Source of the DNA: Marinitoga piezophila KA3
GTDB taxonomy: Bacteria > Thermotogota > Thermotogae > Petrotogales > Petrotogaceae
Assembly: GCF_000255135.1 (NCBI RefSeq)
Contig: NC_016751.1
Location: 744,001-808,000 of the forward strand
Direction of reading: 5' to 3'
DNA: 64,000 bases
The notes under the pieces were generated by a model. That model was not told where the DNA came from. It made no database searches and saw nothing but the letters and a program-made list of their open reading frames with translations. Position numbers and translations under genes: made by a program. Numbering within the stretch: position 1 is the first letter of the stretch; every line of letters starts with the position of its first letter. Positions 1 through 9,874 of the stretch are shown one piece after another.

Positions 1-650
1 CCTCGCCAGTACATGCAATTCGTGGGCACATTAATCAAAAGGCACGCGGTCACTCCTATGAGCTCCCACTTCTTGTAGGCTTACGGTTTCAGGTTCTCTT
101 TCACTCCCCTCCCGGGGTCCTTTTCACCTTTCCCTCACGGTACTTCTACGCTATCGGTCGACGGGTAGTATTTAGCCTTGGATGGTGGTCCACCCTGATT
201 CACGCAGGATTCCTCGTGTCCCACGCTACTTGGGATCATAATCCAGCCACTCACATGTATTTCGCCTACGGGGCTTTCACCCTCTCCGGCATACCTTCCC
301 AGGTATTTCGGCTATACATGCTTCGTGACCGAGCCTCGTGCTGTCGGCTCCGATTATGTCCCGCTACCCCATACTGGCAACGGCAGCACCCTTTTACACC
401 AGTATGGTTTGGGCTCCTCCCCTTTCGCTCGCCACTACTCAGGGAATCTCTCTTGATTTCTTTTCCTCCGGGTACTAAGATGTTTCCCTTCCCCGGGTTC
501 GCCTCCCTTTCGGGATCTTTTGGGTTCCCCCATTCGGACATCCACGGATCTACGCTCGCTTGCAGCTCCCCGTGGCTTTTCGCAGCTTGCCACGTCCTTC
601 TTCGCCTCCCGTCGCCTAGGCATCCGCCGTAAGCCCTTTTTACCTTGACC
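1..650 (-). rRNA. rrl: 23S ribosomal RNA, 5' part (runs off the window start)
   Basis: The minus strand reads GGTCAAGGTAAAAAGGGC then the conserved start of 23S rRNA (GGCGGATGCCTAGGCG) at about 615-650, followed by domain I sequence down to base 1. It is GC-rich, unlike the surrounding genes, as expected in a thermophile. It lies downstream of 16S and tRNA-Ala in the same operon. The exact 5' end is estimated and the 3' part is outside the window. Confidence 0.95.
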
Positions 651-665
651 TTATCTTTCACTATG

Positions 666-681
666 CACTTGTCAATGAGCT
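666..681 (-). promoter_or_regulatory. boxA-like antitermination element in the 16S-23S spacer
   Basis: The minus strand reads AGCTCATTGACAAGTG directly after the tRNA-Ala CCA end. It matches the leader copy at 2401-2416 at 15 of 16 positions and resembles bacterial boxA (GCTCTTTRACAA-like). One boxA in the leader and one before 23S is the known arrangement for NusB/NusE-dependent rRNA antitermination. The function is inferred from position and similarity. Confidence 0.7.
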
Positions 682-756
682 GGTGGAGTAGAGGGGACTT
701 GAACCCCTAACCTTCTGCGTGCAAGGCAGACGCTCTCCCAGTTGAGCTACTACCCC
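681..756 (-). tRNA. tRNA-Ala (anticodon TGC)
   Basis: The cloverleaf reads on the minus strand with acceptor GGGGTAG paired to CTACTCC and an encoded CCA. The anticodon stem-loop is TCTGC-CTTGCAC-GCAGA, giving anticodon TGC, and there is a standard GGTTCAAGTCC T arm. It sits in the 16S-23S spacer, the usual place for tRNA-Ala in rRNA operons, and is processed from the same precursor. Confidence 0.97.
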
Positions 757-770
757 TACTCCTTCACTAC

Positions 771-786
771 TGAACAGAGACACCCA
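771..786 (-). repeat. 16S rRNA processing stem, 3' side
   Basis: TGAACAGAGACACCCA on the plus strand is the perfect reverse complement of 2387-2402. The two 16-nt arms flank 16S and would form the long stem that RNase III normally cuts to release pre-16S. Confidence 0.8.
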
Positions 787-803
787 TTCCTTTTTTCTCC
801 TTA

Positions 804-2344
<1,541 letters not shown>

Positions 2345-2386
2345 AAGATTTCGAGTTCGATCTTAACTCTTTGAATCTACTTCCGC

Positions 2387-2402
2387 TGGGTGTCTCTGTT
2401 CA
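2387..2402 (-). repeat. 16S rRNA processing stem, 5' side
   Basis: TGGGTGTCTCTGTTCA is exactly complementary to 771-786 on the other side of 16S. It overlaps the leader boxA by two bases, so antitermination and processing signals are packed together. Confidence 0.8.
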
Positions 2403-2416
2403 CTTGTCAAGGAGCT
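2401..2416 (-). promoter_or_regulatory. boxA-like element in the rRNA leader
   Basis: The minus strand reads AGCTCCTTGACAAGTG between the promoter and 16S. It is nearly identical to the spacer copy at 666-681. Its TTGACA is probably boxA rather than a second -35, because no -10 box follows at the right distance. Confidence 0.7.
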
Positions 2417-2469
2417 TCTCTTCCTTCTCTCTTTTTCTTCCAGACGCTCTCACCCGCGTCCGAGTATAT

Positions 2470-2498
2470 ATATTACCACCTTCTTCCTCTTTTGTCAA
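2470..2498 (-). promoter_or_regulatory. rRNA operon promoter
   Basis: On the minus strand TTGACA (2493-2498) is followed by exactly 17 bp and TATA-type -10 TAATAT (2470-2475). The -35 is consensus. AT-rich sequence lies upstream (2499-2600), as in an UP element. Transcription would start near 2463, giving a leader of about 120 nt before 16S. Confidence 0.85.
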
Positions 2499-2730
2499 CT
2501 TACAGTTTCGTTAATTTCGTTAAGCATCAGTGAATCAATACCATTTTTTAGTTTATAATAACTTATCTTATTTTCTAAAATACTTTTTTATTGCCTCTTT
2601 AATCAATTAACCATTTGATTATATTTAACATCAAAATTCTATCATTACCATAACTATATCCATCATATAATTTATCTTCTTTAGTTTCTCTACCATTGAC
2701 TATAAGCAAAAAACGCATTTTACTCATAAA

Positions 2731-2756
2731 AAAGAAAGCCCTTAAGGGCTTTCTTT
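2731..2756 (-). terminator. Intrinsic terminator after the lipoprotein gene
   Basis: A 26-bp perfect palindrome centred on CCCTTAAGGG lies directly after the stop codon, with a T run on the minus strand. The intergenic DNA from here to the rRNA promoter (2499-2730) shows no gene. Confidence 0.85.
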
Positions 2757-3521
2757 TTATTTCTTAGTTATAAATGATGCATCACCAACAAACACTTTAA
2801 ACCCATAATTATATCCTATTACTCCCTTTATTTCATATTTATTACCCACCTGAACACCTGCATCATCTAATATTGAAGAACAATAACTTACTATTAGCAC
2901 ATCACTCTTTCCATCATCATTTAAATCAAATTCAAAATTTCCATGATCATCTTTTTTTAAATATTTACCTTCAAAAACTACTAAATTACCTATATTATTC
3001 ATTCCAGGCAAATTGTTAACTGTCAAAATTTCTGCTTTATCCCACGGAATTTCAACATTATTTTTAGTAATTTTTATCTCTGCATCATCTTGCGTAGTTG
3101 TAAACCTATACTCAAAATATCCATTATCTTTATCTCTTTCTGTATAATATGGTCTTCCAGTTGCTTCAAAAGTATCTTTTAATGATATTTCTAATGCTTT
3201 ATCTACTTTAAAATACATACCTGTCCCATCATTAGTAACTCCATATACATATCCATATTTTGATCCATCATATACAACTATAACATCGCTAACTTTTTTT
3301 AAAGGTACAAAATCTGGACTTCCAGTATCCCAACCTTCTGTTTTCTTCTCATAGTTTTCTTTAATTTCTTCCTTTATACTAGAAAGACTAAATACCGTGG
3401 TTGTTGCTTCATTTGAAATTTTTTCTCCTTCATCTTCAACAACCTTCTCTTTTGTCAAACAACCTGTTAATAAAAAGATTCCAAGAATACCTGCCAATAA
3501 AAATACCAATGTTTTCTTCAT
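2757..3521 (-). CDS. Predicted lipoprotein, unknown function
   Basis: This 254-residue protein has a lysine-rich start, a hydrophobic core and lipobox LTGC (Cys about 21), so it should be lipidated and exported. The mature part is soluble. The C-terminal third (about 170-254) has a DLNDDGKSD calcium-loop-like motif and a repeating beta pattern ending KVFVGDASF, which loosely resembles an OB fold. No family is recognised. A GGGGGTAGAGGT ribosome-binding site precedes ATG at 3521. It lies downstream of a similar-sized envelope gene on the same strand, 34 bp away, so co-transcription is likely. Confidence 0.75.
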   Translation of the reverse strand: MKKTLVFLLAGILGIFLLTGCLTKEKVVEDEGEKISNEATTTVFSLSSIKEEIKENYEKKTEGWDTGSPDFVPLKKVSDVIVVYDGSKYGYVYGVTNDGTGMYFKVDKALEISLKDTFEATGRPYYTERDKDNGYFEYRFTTTQDDAEIKITKNNVEIPWDKAEILTVNNLPGMNNIGNLVVFEGKYLKKDDHGNFEFDLNDDGKSDVLIVSYCSSILDDAGVQVGNKYEIKGVIGYNYGFKVFVGDASFITKK

Positions 3522-3555
3522 ACCTCTACCCCCTTTGTAAGATTAATTTAAAGTT

Positions 3556-4704
3556 TTAAAAGATTATATTCATTAAAGATCTTTCTGTAATAATAAAATC
3601 TGTCCATGTTGTAAAACCCAATACTATTCTTTGATTTCCATCGGCTCTACCATTTATATCTTCAGCGGCAATTTTTAATGAGATGTTTTCTCCTATTAAT
3701 TCCACACCATAATTTACTATGTAATCTGTAAGTATTCCTTCATCTAATGAATTTCCCTGCGCAAAGACTTCCATTTTCCATGGTTTTGGTAAATAATATC
3801 CAAATCTTACTTCATATAACCATGTTTTTCCTATAGGATTATTAGTTGCTGCATCAACATCTAAATAATATTGATTATCACCATTTTCATCCATATTGTA
3901 ATATACTATTCCCTTTAAATAATATGGATAATAATTTACCTTACCACCTACAACAACTTTTGGTATTGGTAAAATTTCAATTATTTTATCAAAGTTGCTT
4001 ACAATTTCTGAAAATTTTTCAACACTTGAATTTACAGCATATCCAGCACTATAAAATAATTGTGTTATTAATTTTCTATTCCATCTAATTGAGTTGTATC
4101 CAGCTAATGATACTGAAAGTTTGTCGTGCTTATTATCCTGAGAAAGATAGAACATATATTTTTTATATCTTTCATCTAACCCCAAATATGCATAAATTGA
4201 TTTATCTTCTAAACTATATGCTCCTCCAAACTTCAAATCGCCTATCGGTTTTATATATCCCCCAATTGCCATTTTCATAGGATCTAAATCATATTTACTA
4301 TCTCCTAAATCGTCTCTAAACCCTCCAATTCTAAAAGAATAATATCTTCTCATATCGTAAGGATAATCTTTAAATTTAAACTTTCCAAACATTAATAATG
4401 CATCATATCCAACCTTATATTGTAAATAATAATATCTTGGAAGTTTAAAATCTAATGTTTCATCTTCGTTATAATCAATGGATATAGTAGAAGAAGATAA
4501 AGTAATATAATCATTGAAACGCAAAGAAAGATTATCTGTTAATCCAATATCAAAATATGCAATTGGAAAAACATCAACAAAATTCCTGGAATCATCAAGA
4601 TTCATTGTATATATCCCCAACATAGAAAACTTTGTACCACTAAACGCCCCGAAAATTGTAATAAATGAAATAACAATTAATAAAAACAATACACTTTTTT
4701 TCAT
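3556..4704 (-). CDS. Predicted secreted beta-barrel-like envelope protein
   Basis: This 382-residue protein has an N-terminal signal peptide (MKKSVLFLLIVISFITIFG) followed by many alternating aromatic/polar beta strands, and it ends in a C-terminal phenylalanine (NIIF). A terminal aromatic residue is typical of outer-membrane barrels assembled by BamA. Thermotogota have an outer sheath with porin-like proteins, so a toga or outer-membrane role is plausible but unproven. No specific family is recognised. It is divergent from the thermonuclease gene and probably in one transcript with the lipoprotein downstream. Confidence 0.7.
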   Translation of the reverse strand: MKKSVLFLLIVISFITIFGAFSGTKFSMLGIYTMNLDDSRNFVDVFPIAYFDIGLTDNLSLRFNDYITLSSSTISIDYNEDETLDFKLPRYYYLQYKVGYDALLMFGKFKFKDYPYDMRRYYSFRIGGFRDDLGDSKYDLDPMKMAIGGYIKPIGDLKFGGAYSLEDKSIYAYLGLDERYKKYMFYLSQDNKHDKLSVSLAGYNSIRWNRKLITQLFYSAGYAVNSSVEKFSEIVSNFDKIIEILPIPKVVVGGKVNYYPYYLKGIVYYNMDENGDNQYYLDVDAATNNPIGKTWLYEVRFGYYLPKPWKMEVFAQGNSLDEGILTDYIVNYGVELIGENISLKIAAEDINGRADGNQRIVLGFTTWTDFIITERSLMNIIF

Positions 4705-4753
4705 TGAACAACCTCCTCTATTTTGTTGTTGCTAATTTACTTTATTTACCTTA

Positions 4754-4781
4754 TTGACATTCATCATTTTTATGATATAAT
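4754..4781 (+). promoter_or_regulatory. Promoter of the thermonuclease-like gene
   Basis: TTGACA (4754-4759), a 16-bp spacer and TATAAT (4776-4781), with TG one base before the -10. Both boxes are consensus. Confidence 0.8.
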
Positions 4782-4844
4782 ATTCAGGCAACATGAATTT
4801 AACATTACATTATACCACAAAATTTTAAAAGGAGGAATGTTAAA

Positions 4845-5666
4845 TTGATAAAAAAGCTTCTTATATTTACTGTTATTCTGTCATTATTACTTGTAACTAT
4901 CTCTTGTTCCAAACAATCCACATCTGAAATTTCTTTTGAAAAAAGTTATTACGTCTCAAGAATTATTGATGGAGATACTATAAGAGTATTTTATGAAGGT
5001 GATGAAGTATCTGTTAGATTCATAGGTATTGATACACCAGAAACACACAGTGGCGATAAACCGCTTGGCGAATTAGGTGAAAAGGCTTATTGGTTTACAA
5101 GAAATAAAATCAATACTGAAAACCTTAATAAATCACGTGTTTTTCTTGAATTTGATTCTGATAAATCTGGATATTATGGAAGATTATTAGCTTATGTGTA
5201 TTATAAAGATAAAGAAGGGAATTTGCATTTTTTAAATAAGGAAATAATGGAAAATGGCTATGCAAGACCTCTTTTTTATGACGACACCTCAAAACATAAA
5301 GAAGATTTTATCAAAGCATACAAAAGTGCATTCGAAAATAGAAAAGGTATTTTTTCTTTTTACGATTCAAAAGATAGAGAGGTTTTAGACACACAATTAT
5401 CAAGAGAGGATATTGGAAAAATTAGATGGGTAATATTTAATGTAAAAAATGTAAGTAGTTCAGGAAGTTTCTTAAAAATAGAATCCCAGGATAGTAGTTT
5501 TTATGTAACTATAAGAAGAAATGAATACAATGCTTTTTTTGATAGTTTAAATATTTATGATTTAAAAGATAAAAAAATAAAGGTTTATGGAGAAGTCTGG
5601 AAAGATAAATATGGAAAATTTGAAATCCTTGCACGCGCCGAATTTGAATTTGTCGTAATAAAATAA
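4845..5666 (+). CDS. Thermonuclease-family (SNase) lipoprotein
   Basis: This 273-residue exported nuclease-like protein has a signal peptide with Cys21 (SCSK) as probable lipidation site. A staphylococcal-nuclease domain spans about 34-175. The Ca-binding and catalytic set is present: D44 in IDGDT, R58, D63 and E66 in VRFIGIDTPET, and R113 in YGRLLAYV. A C-terminal segment (about 185-273) looks like an added OB-type beta domain. The start is TTG at 4845, chosen because GGAGG lies 9 nt upstream and the nearby ATG at 4837 is out of frame. It likely cleaves extracellular DNA or RNA for nutrition; substrate is inferred. Confidence 0.85.
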   Translation: MIKKLLIFTVILSLLLVTISCSKQSTSEISFEKSYYVSRIIDGDTIRVFYEGDEVSVRFIGIDTPETHSGDKPLGELGEKAYWFTRNKINTENLNKSRVFLEFDSDKSGYYGRLLAYVYYKDKEGNLHFLNKEIMENGYARPLFYDDTSKHKEDFIKAYKSAFENRKGIFSFYDSKDREVLDTQLSREDIGKIRWVIFNVKNVSSSGSFLKIESQDSSFYVTIRRNEYNAFFDSLNIYDLKDKKIKVYGEVWKDKYGKFEILARAEFEFVVIK

Positions 5667-5692
5667 CCAGTGCAATTAAGCACTGGTTATTT
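5661..5692. terminator. Bidirectional terminator
   Basis: A 13-bp stem (5661-5673 with 5680-5692) and a six-base loop sit between the convergent nuclease and Nudix genes. A/T runs on both sides let it work in both directions. Confidence 0.85.
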
Positions 5693-5702
5693 TATTATTA
5701 TA

Positions 5703-6239
5703 TTATATTTCTCCTAAAAGTTTAGCTCGACTATAACAGGCTATAGTTTTTGCATCGGTAATTTTATTTTCAAGTATCATTTTTTCAAACTCTTTTATCT
5801 TTATCTTTTTTATTTCAAGGAATTCATCTTCATCAGGATTTGTTTGTGTCGTTTTTAAATCTTTTACAAGATATAAGTGTATCACTTCATTTGAAAAACC
5901 CGGAGTTGTATGAATATATCCAAGATATATCCATTTTTCTGCTGTTTTTCCTATTTCTTCTTCGAGTTCTCTTTTTCCGCATTCAAGAGGTTCTTCCCCA
6001 GGTTCATCAAACTTTCCAGCTGGTACTTCAAGCAATGTCTGACTTATTGGAAATCTATATTGTTCCACAAGATATACATAATCATCTTCCACAGGAAGCA
6101 TTGCCACTGCCCCTGGATGTACAACTATTTCTCTTGTTGATTCTTTACCGTTTGGAAGCTTTACTGTATATTTTCTAACATCGAGTAATCTTCCTGTAAA
6201 TACTTTTTCTTCATTTATTGGTATTTCAGTTAAATCCAT
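5703..6239 (-). CDS. Nudix hydrolase, ADP-ribose pyrophosphatase type
   Basis: This 178-residue cytosolic enzyme probably cleaves ADP-ribose or related nucleoside diphosphate sugars to AMP plus sugar phosphate. The Nudix box is clear around residues 75-100: PAGKFDEPGEEPLECG, then KRELEEEIG. The loop before the first glutamate is one residue longer than the usual G-x5-E spacing. The length and the position of the box match the ADPRase (NudF) subgroup. Ribosome site AGGAGGG precedes ATG at 6239. It may be co-transcribed with the P-loop protein upstream (38 bp gap). Confidence 0.88.
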   Translation of the reverse strand: MDLTEIPINEEKVFTGRLLDVRKYTVKLPNGKESTREIVVHPGAVAMLPVEDDYVYLVEQYRFPISQTLLEVPAGKFDEPGEEPLECGKRELEEEIGKTAEKWIYLGYIHTTPGFSNEVIHLYLVKDLKTTQTNPDEDEFLEIKKIKIKEFEKMILENKITDAKTIACYSRAKLLGEI

Positions 6240-6277
6240 TTTATTGCCCTCCTATTTATTATAGCAAGATAAAATCA

Positions 6278-8044
6278 TTATTGTTCTTCAATAAGTTTCA
6301 AAAGAGCCTTTGCTGCATATACTGGCCCATCATCCTCAAAACCTGAAACACCTAACTGTGTTTTTATTTCCCCAACCTTAACTCCTGTTTTTATCATTTG
6401 TTCTATGAATTTTTGGGCTATTTTTTCATGTACTTCTTTTCTTTGTATTGCTCCAAATGGATTGGCAAAATAACTATAGGTTAATCCTACTTCTGCTGTT
6501 GTTCCTTTTGCCATTCTTGCACCTTTTGAAAGTACCTCATACGCTGAATCGCAATCCTCAAAGAATGAAATGTATTCATCATTTTCAACTTTAGTATAAT
6601 TATTTGCATATAAGAAATAGTCTATCTTTGTTGGCATAATAATTTCCTTATAATTTGAATATGGCACTATAACTCTTGCATTTGTTTCATTTGGATTCAT
6701 AAATATACTTCTATCAATTGCAGAATATGCATATCCGGGCTGTAAATCATCCAATCTTACAAAAGCCCCTGTTTCAGTTCCATATGCGACCACATTTCCG
6801 TTATCATCTATTTCCAGTGATCCCATATCATCAATTAATATATTAACCTCTGAAACATATTTAGATAATCTATTTAACGCATCAAGCGTTTCAGATTTTC
6901 CAGCACCGCTATCTCCCATTAACATTACATTTGCTTTTTTACCGTTTCTCAATACAATTTCTGCAAGTGCTCCGTGAATAGGAAGATTTCCTGAATCTAT
7001 TACTATTAAATTATGAATTGTAAGTATCATCTTTTTCATATATCCAAAATAATCTATATAATCATCTCGGCCAACCATTCCAACATATGTTCCATCTTCT
7101 TCTTTAAAAATAATGCCATTTCTATATTCATCTTTTTCAAAATATTTATCTTCAAGTCCATAAAAATAAATTCCATCGGGTTTTCTTCTTTGAACTATTC
7201 CATATCCAGCTAATTCAAAAAGATTTGTTAATCCTGCAGCCATAGCAAGAAATTCTTTATATACATATACAAGAATATATTTCTTACCCACATGAATTGG
7301 AAATGCAAACCAATCCTCAGGATTATCAAATTCTATATTTTTCAAAATTGGTTTATCAAAGACTTTAAATAATCCTTTACGCTTATTTGACTTAGTATAA
7401 AAAATCACAGGCGGTTCAAAGACAACTCCCCAGACAAATGGTGTTTTATATAATGATTTAGAACCGTTTAATACTTCAGATTTAAATTGCGGATAATCAA
7501 CAGAAAAGGCTACCTGAGCACCACTTGGCAATTGTCTTAAAACTTTTAACCTTTCATCAGATACGTTTATCAAAATCTGTCTATAAAAGTTAGTAACAAG
7601 GCTTTTGAAATCTGTATTATTCTTCACAAGTATCATTTCTTTATATATTTTTTGAATTCCATTTGATACATAGGCAGTTTTTTGAATCATAAACCTGTGT
7701 TTATTTCTCCAGAGATTATAAATACTTTCTACAAATTTTATAATCTGATCCTTTTTATCGCTTAGTTTTGGAAAGCTATAAAATGGCGATGAATCAATTT
7801 CATCAATTTTTTCAGCGGAAAGAGCAAATAGCATTTTTATAATTTGGTCTAAATCATATCTTTCTTCAATATCTACAGCATCTTCATTTTTCAAAAAAGA
7901 CATAAAAAAGGTCAATAAACTTTCGTTTCTTTCTTCAAGATCTTCGAGATATTCAATAAGCAGTTCTTTCAAAATTTTACTATGAACAATCTGAGCATTA
8001 GACGAATATGATACACTACCGTCAATTAAAACTGTTCTTGGCAT
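6278..8044 (-). CDS. PEP carboxykinase/HPr kinase-like P-loop protein, function unknown
   Basis: This 588-residue cytosolic protein starts at ATG 8044, because GGGGGAGA lies just upstream; an in-frame ATG at 8089 would place that site inside the gene. The first 340 residues are unrecognised. The C-terminal part carries Walker A GDSGAGKSET (377-386), almost the HPr-kinase signature, followed by LIDDMGSLEI (403-412) and NARVIVPY (455-462), which recall the metal-binding and nucleotide segments of ATP-type PEP carboxykinase. It may be a kinase or carboxykinase relative acting on an unknown substrate. True PEPCK activity is doubtful because the canonical P-loop (G-x-SGTGKTT) is not present. Confidence 0.65.
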   Translation of the reverse strand: MPRTVLIDGSVSYSSNAQIVHSKILKELLIEYLEDLEERNESLLTFFMSFLKNEDAVDIEERYDLDQIIKMLFALSAEKIDEIDSSPFYSFPKLSDKKDQIIKFVESIYNLWRNKHRFMIQKTAYVSNGIQKIYKEMILVKNNTDFKSLVTNFYRQILINVSDERLKVLRQLPSGAQVAFSVDYPQFKSEVLNGSKSLYKTPFVWGVVFEPPVIFYTKSNKRKGLFKVFDKPILKNIEFDNPEDWFAFPIHVGKKYILVYVYKEFLAMAAGLTNLFELAGYGIVQRRKPDGIYFYGLEDKYFEKDEYRNGIIFKEEDGTYVGMVGRDDYIDYFGYMKKMILTIHNLIVIDSGNLPIHGALAEIVLRNGKKANVMLMGDSGAGKSETLDALNRLSKYVSEVNILIDDMGSLEIDDNGNVVAYGTETGAFVRLDDLQPGYAYSAIDRSIFMNPNETNARVIVPYSNYKEIIMPTKIDYFLYANNYTKVENDEYISFFEDCDSAYEVLSKGARMAKGTTAEVGLTYSYFANPFGAIQRKEVHEKIAQKFIEQMIKTGVKVGEIKTQLGVSGFEDDGPVYAAKALLKLIEEQ

Positions 8045-8077
8045 AAAATCTCCCCCTTTTTCTGGATTATTATTTAT

Positions 8078-8083
8078 ATTATA
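8078..8083 (-). promoter_or_regulatory. Extended -10 promoter of the P-loop gene
   Basis: The minus strand reads TGTGGTATAAT (TATAAT at 8078-8083 with TG one base upstream). There is no good -35 at 17 bp. It lies 34 bp before the start codon. Confidence 0.6.
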
Positions 8084-8178
8084 CCACAATTAATTATTCT
8101 GCAATAGTAATTTTAATTTTAAATACAAGAAATAGTGGTAGAATATATAATAGAAATTATTGATAGGAGGTCTTGTGA

Positions 8179-8556
8179 ATGTTTAGAATTCTTTTAAAGG
8201 GTAAGATTCACAGAGCTACAGTTACAGAAAAAAATATTCATTACGAAGGCAGTGTAACAATCGATGAAGAATTAATGGAATTAGCAGATATTGAAGAAAA
8301 CGAATTGGTTCAAATAGTTGATATAAACAACGGCGCTCGATTTGAAACATATGTTATTAAAGGAGAAAGAGGTTCAAGAATCATTGGTTTAAATGGGGCA
8401 GCTGCAAGAATGGTTGAGTTAGGGGATAAAGTAATTATAATGGCTTATGGTTTATATGAAAAAGGAGAGAATTCAAAACCAAAAATCGTTGTTGTTGATG
8501 ATAATAATAATCCAAAAATTTTAAAGGATCACGAAGAACCAAAAACGGAGTGTTAA
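8179..8556 (+). CDS. panD: Aspartate 1-decarboxylase
   Basis: This enzyme makes beta-alanine from aspartate for pantothenate and CoA. It is a pyruvoyl enzyme that cuts itself between Gly24 and Ser25; the motif HYEGSVTID is intact here, with Ser25 at the same position as in E. coli PanD. Conserved [22 protein letters not shown] follows. The 125-residue length is normal, with a slightly long acidic tail. A TATAAT at 8146-8151 and AGGAGGT before ATG support the start. It is the first gene of a run with tmcAL, amylase and priA. Confidence 0.95.
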   Translation: MFRILLKGKIHRATVTEKNIHYEGSVTIDEELMELADIEENELVQIVDINNGARFETYVIKGERGSRIIGLNGAAARMVELGDKVIIMAYGLYEKGENSKPKIVVVDDNNNPKILKDHEEPKTEC

Positions 8557-8563
8557 TAAATAA

Positions 8564-9874
8564 ATGAAAGTACTTGGCATAATTGTAGAATATAACCCAT
8601 TCCATAATGGGCATTTTTATCATCTGGAACAGGCAAAAAAATTAATAAATCCCGATTTTACCGTTGCTGTAATGAGTGGAAATTTTGTGCAACGGGGGGA
8701 ACCTGCTATTTTGAATAAATTTTCAAGAGCAGAAATAGCCTTAAAAATGGGAATAGATATTGTATTTGAACTTCCATTTTTATATTCAATTCAGGATGCT
8801 GGCGGATTTGCTCTTGGCTCCATTGGAACTCTTAATAGAACAGAGGTTGTAACAGATATTGTTTTTGGAAGTGAATCCTCTGATGTAGAAACTTTAAATG
8901 TTATAGCTGATATACTACATAATCAACCTGAAGAGTATCAAAAACTTTTAAAAATAAAATTAAAAGAAGGATATTCATTTCCAAATGCAAGAAAATACGC
9001 ACTTATTGATTATTGTATAAAAAACAGTTTATTATCAGAAGAAAAAATACTTATAATAGAAAAATCCAATGATATTTTAGGTGTTGAATATTTAAGAGCT
9101 TTAAAAGAATATAATTCAAAAATCATTCCCCATACAATAAAAAGACAGGGTGCAGATTACAATGAAGATAAATTCAAAGGAAAGTTTTCAAGTGCTACAG
9201 CTATAAGAAAATTATGGAATGAAAAAAAATATGATCTTATAAAAGATGCAGTTCCAGATATTACTTTTCAAAAAATATTGGAAGAAGAGAAAAATGGAAG
9301 GGCACCTATTTTTCTTGAAGATATGGAAATCTCTTTTATTTCGCATCTTAGAACACTTGATAGGGACAAATTAAAAAAATACTATGGTATAAAAGAAGGG
9401 TTAGAGCAAAGAATCATCGAAGCAGCAAAACATAATTATACTATTAAAGGATTATTTGAAGATGTAAAAGCAAAAAGATTCACCTATACAAGAATCAAAA
9501 GAAGCATATTAAATATTTATTTTGGAATAGAAGAGAAATTAATTACAGAAGCAAATAAAAAAGGGCCACAATATCTAAGAGTTCTTGGATTTACTGAAAA
9601 AGGAAGAAAATTACTTTCAATTATGAAAAAAAAGGTAAAATACCCTATTATTACAACACCTTCAAATTATATTTCTATAATAAAAAAAATCGAAAGAGAT
9701 ACATCGAATAATAAAAGAATGTGGAATATAGACAAAAAATTATATTTTGAGATGATAAAATACGATTTTAAGGCTACTAACGTTTATTCTTTATACTATA
9801 AAAATAAGGAATATTCTACTTTTGAAAATGATATGAAATTTGGAGCACTATATTTGAAAGGAGATAATACGTGA
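8564..9874 (+). CDS. tmcAL: tRNA(Met) cytidine acetate ligase
   Basis: This 436-residue member of the YlbM/TmcAL family in B. subtilis forms acetyl-adenylate from acetate and ATP and acetylates C34 of elongator tRNA-Met. The nucleotidyltransferase HxGH-type motif is H14-N-G-H17, within IIVEYNPFHNGH. The family motif MSGNFVQRGEPA follows at about 38-49, and FGSESS lies near 97. Length and motif order are as expected. The stop overlaps the next start codon by four bases (GTGA), so the two genes are translationally coupled. Confidence 0.93.
   Translation: MKVLGIIVEYNPFHNGHFYHLEQAKKLINPDFTVAVMSGNFVQRGEPAILNKFSRAEIALKMGIDIVFELPFLYSIQDAGGFALGSIGTLNRTEVVTDIVFGSESSDVETLNVIADILHNQPEEYQKLLKIKLKEGYSFPNARKYALIDYCIKNSLLSEEKILIIEKSNDILGVEYLRALKEYNSKIIPHTIKRQGADYNEDKFKGKFSSATAIRKLWNEKKYDLIKDAVPDITFQKILEEEKNGRAPIFLEDMEISFISHLRTLDRDKLKKYYGIKEGLEQRIIEAAKHNYTIKGLFEDVKAKRFTYTRIKRSILNIYFGIEEKLITEANKKGPQYLRVLGFTEKGRKLLSIMKKKVKYPIITTPSNYISIIKKIERDTSNNKRMWNIDKKLYFEMIKYDFKATNVYSLYYKNKEYSTFENDMKFGALYLKGDNT

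Noticed and set aside
2401-2416. A second rRNA promoter with -35 TTGACA in the leader
   Set aside because: No -10 follows at 16-18 bp, and the same sequence recurs before 23S, which fits boxA better.
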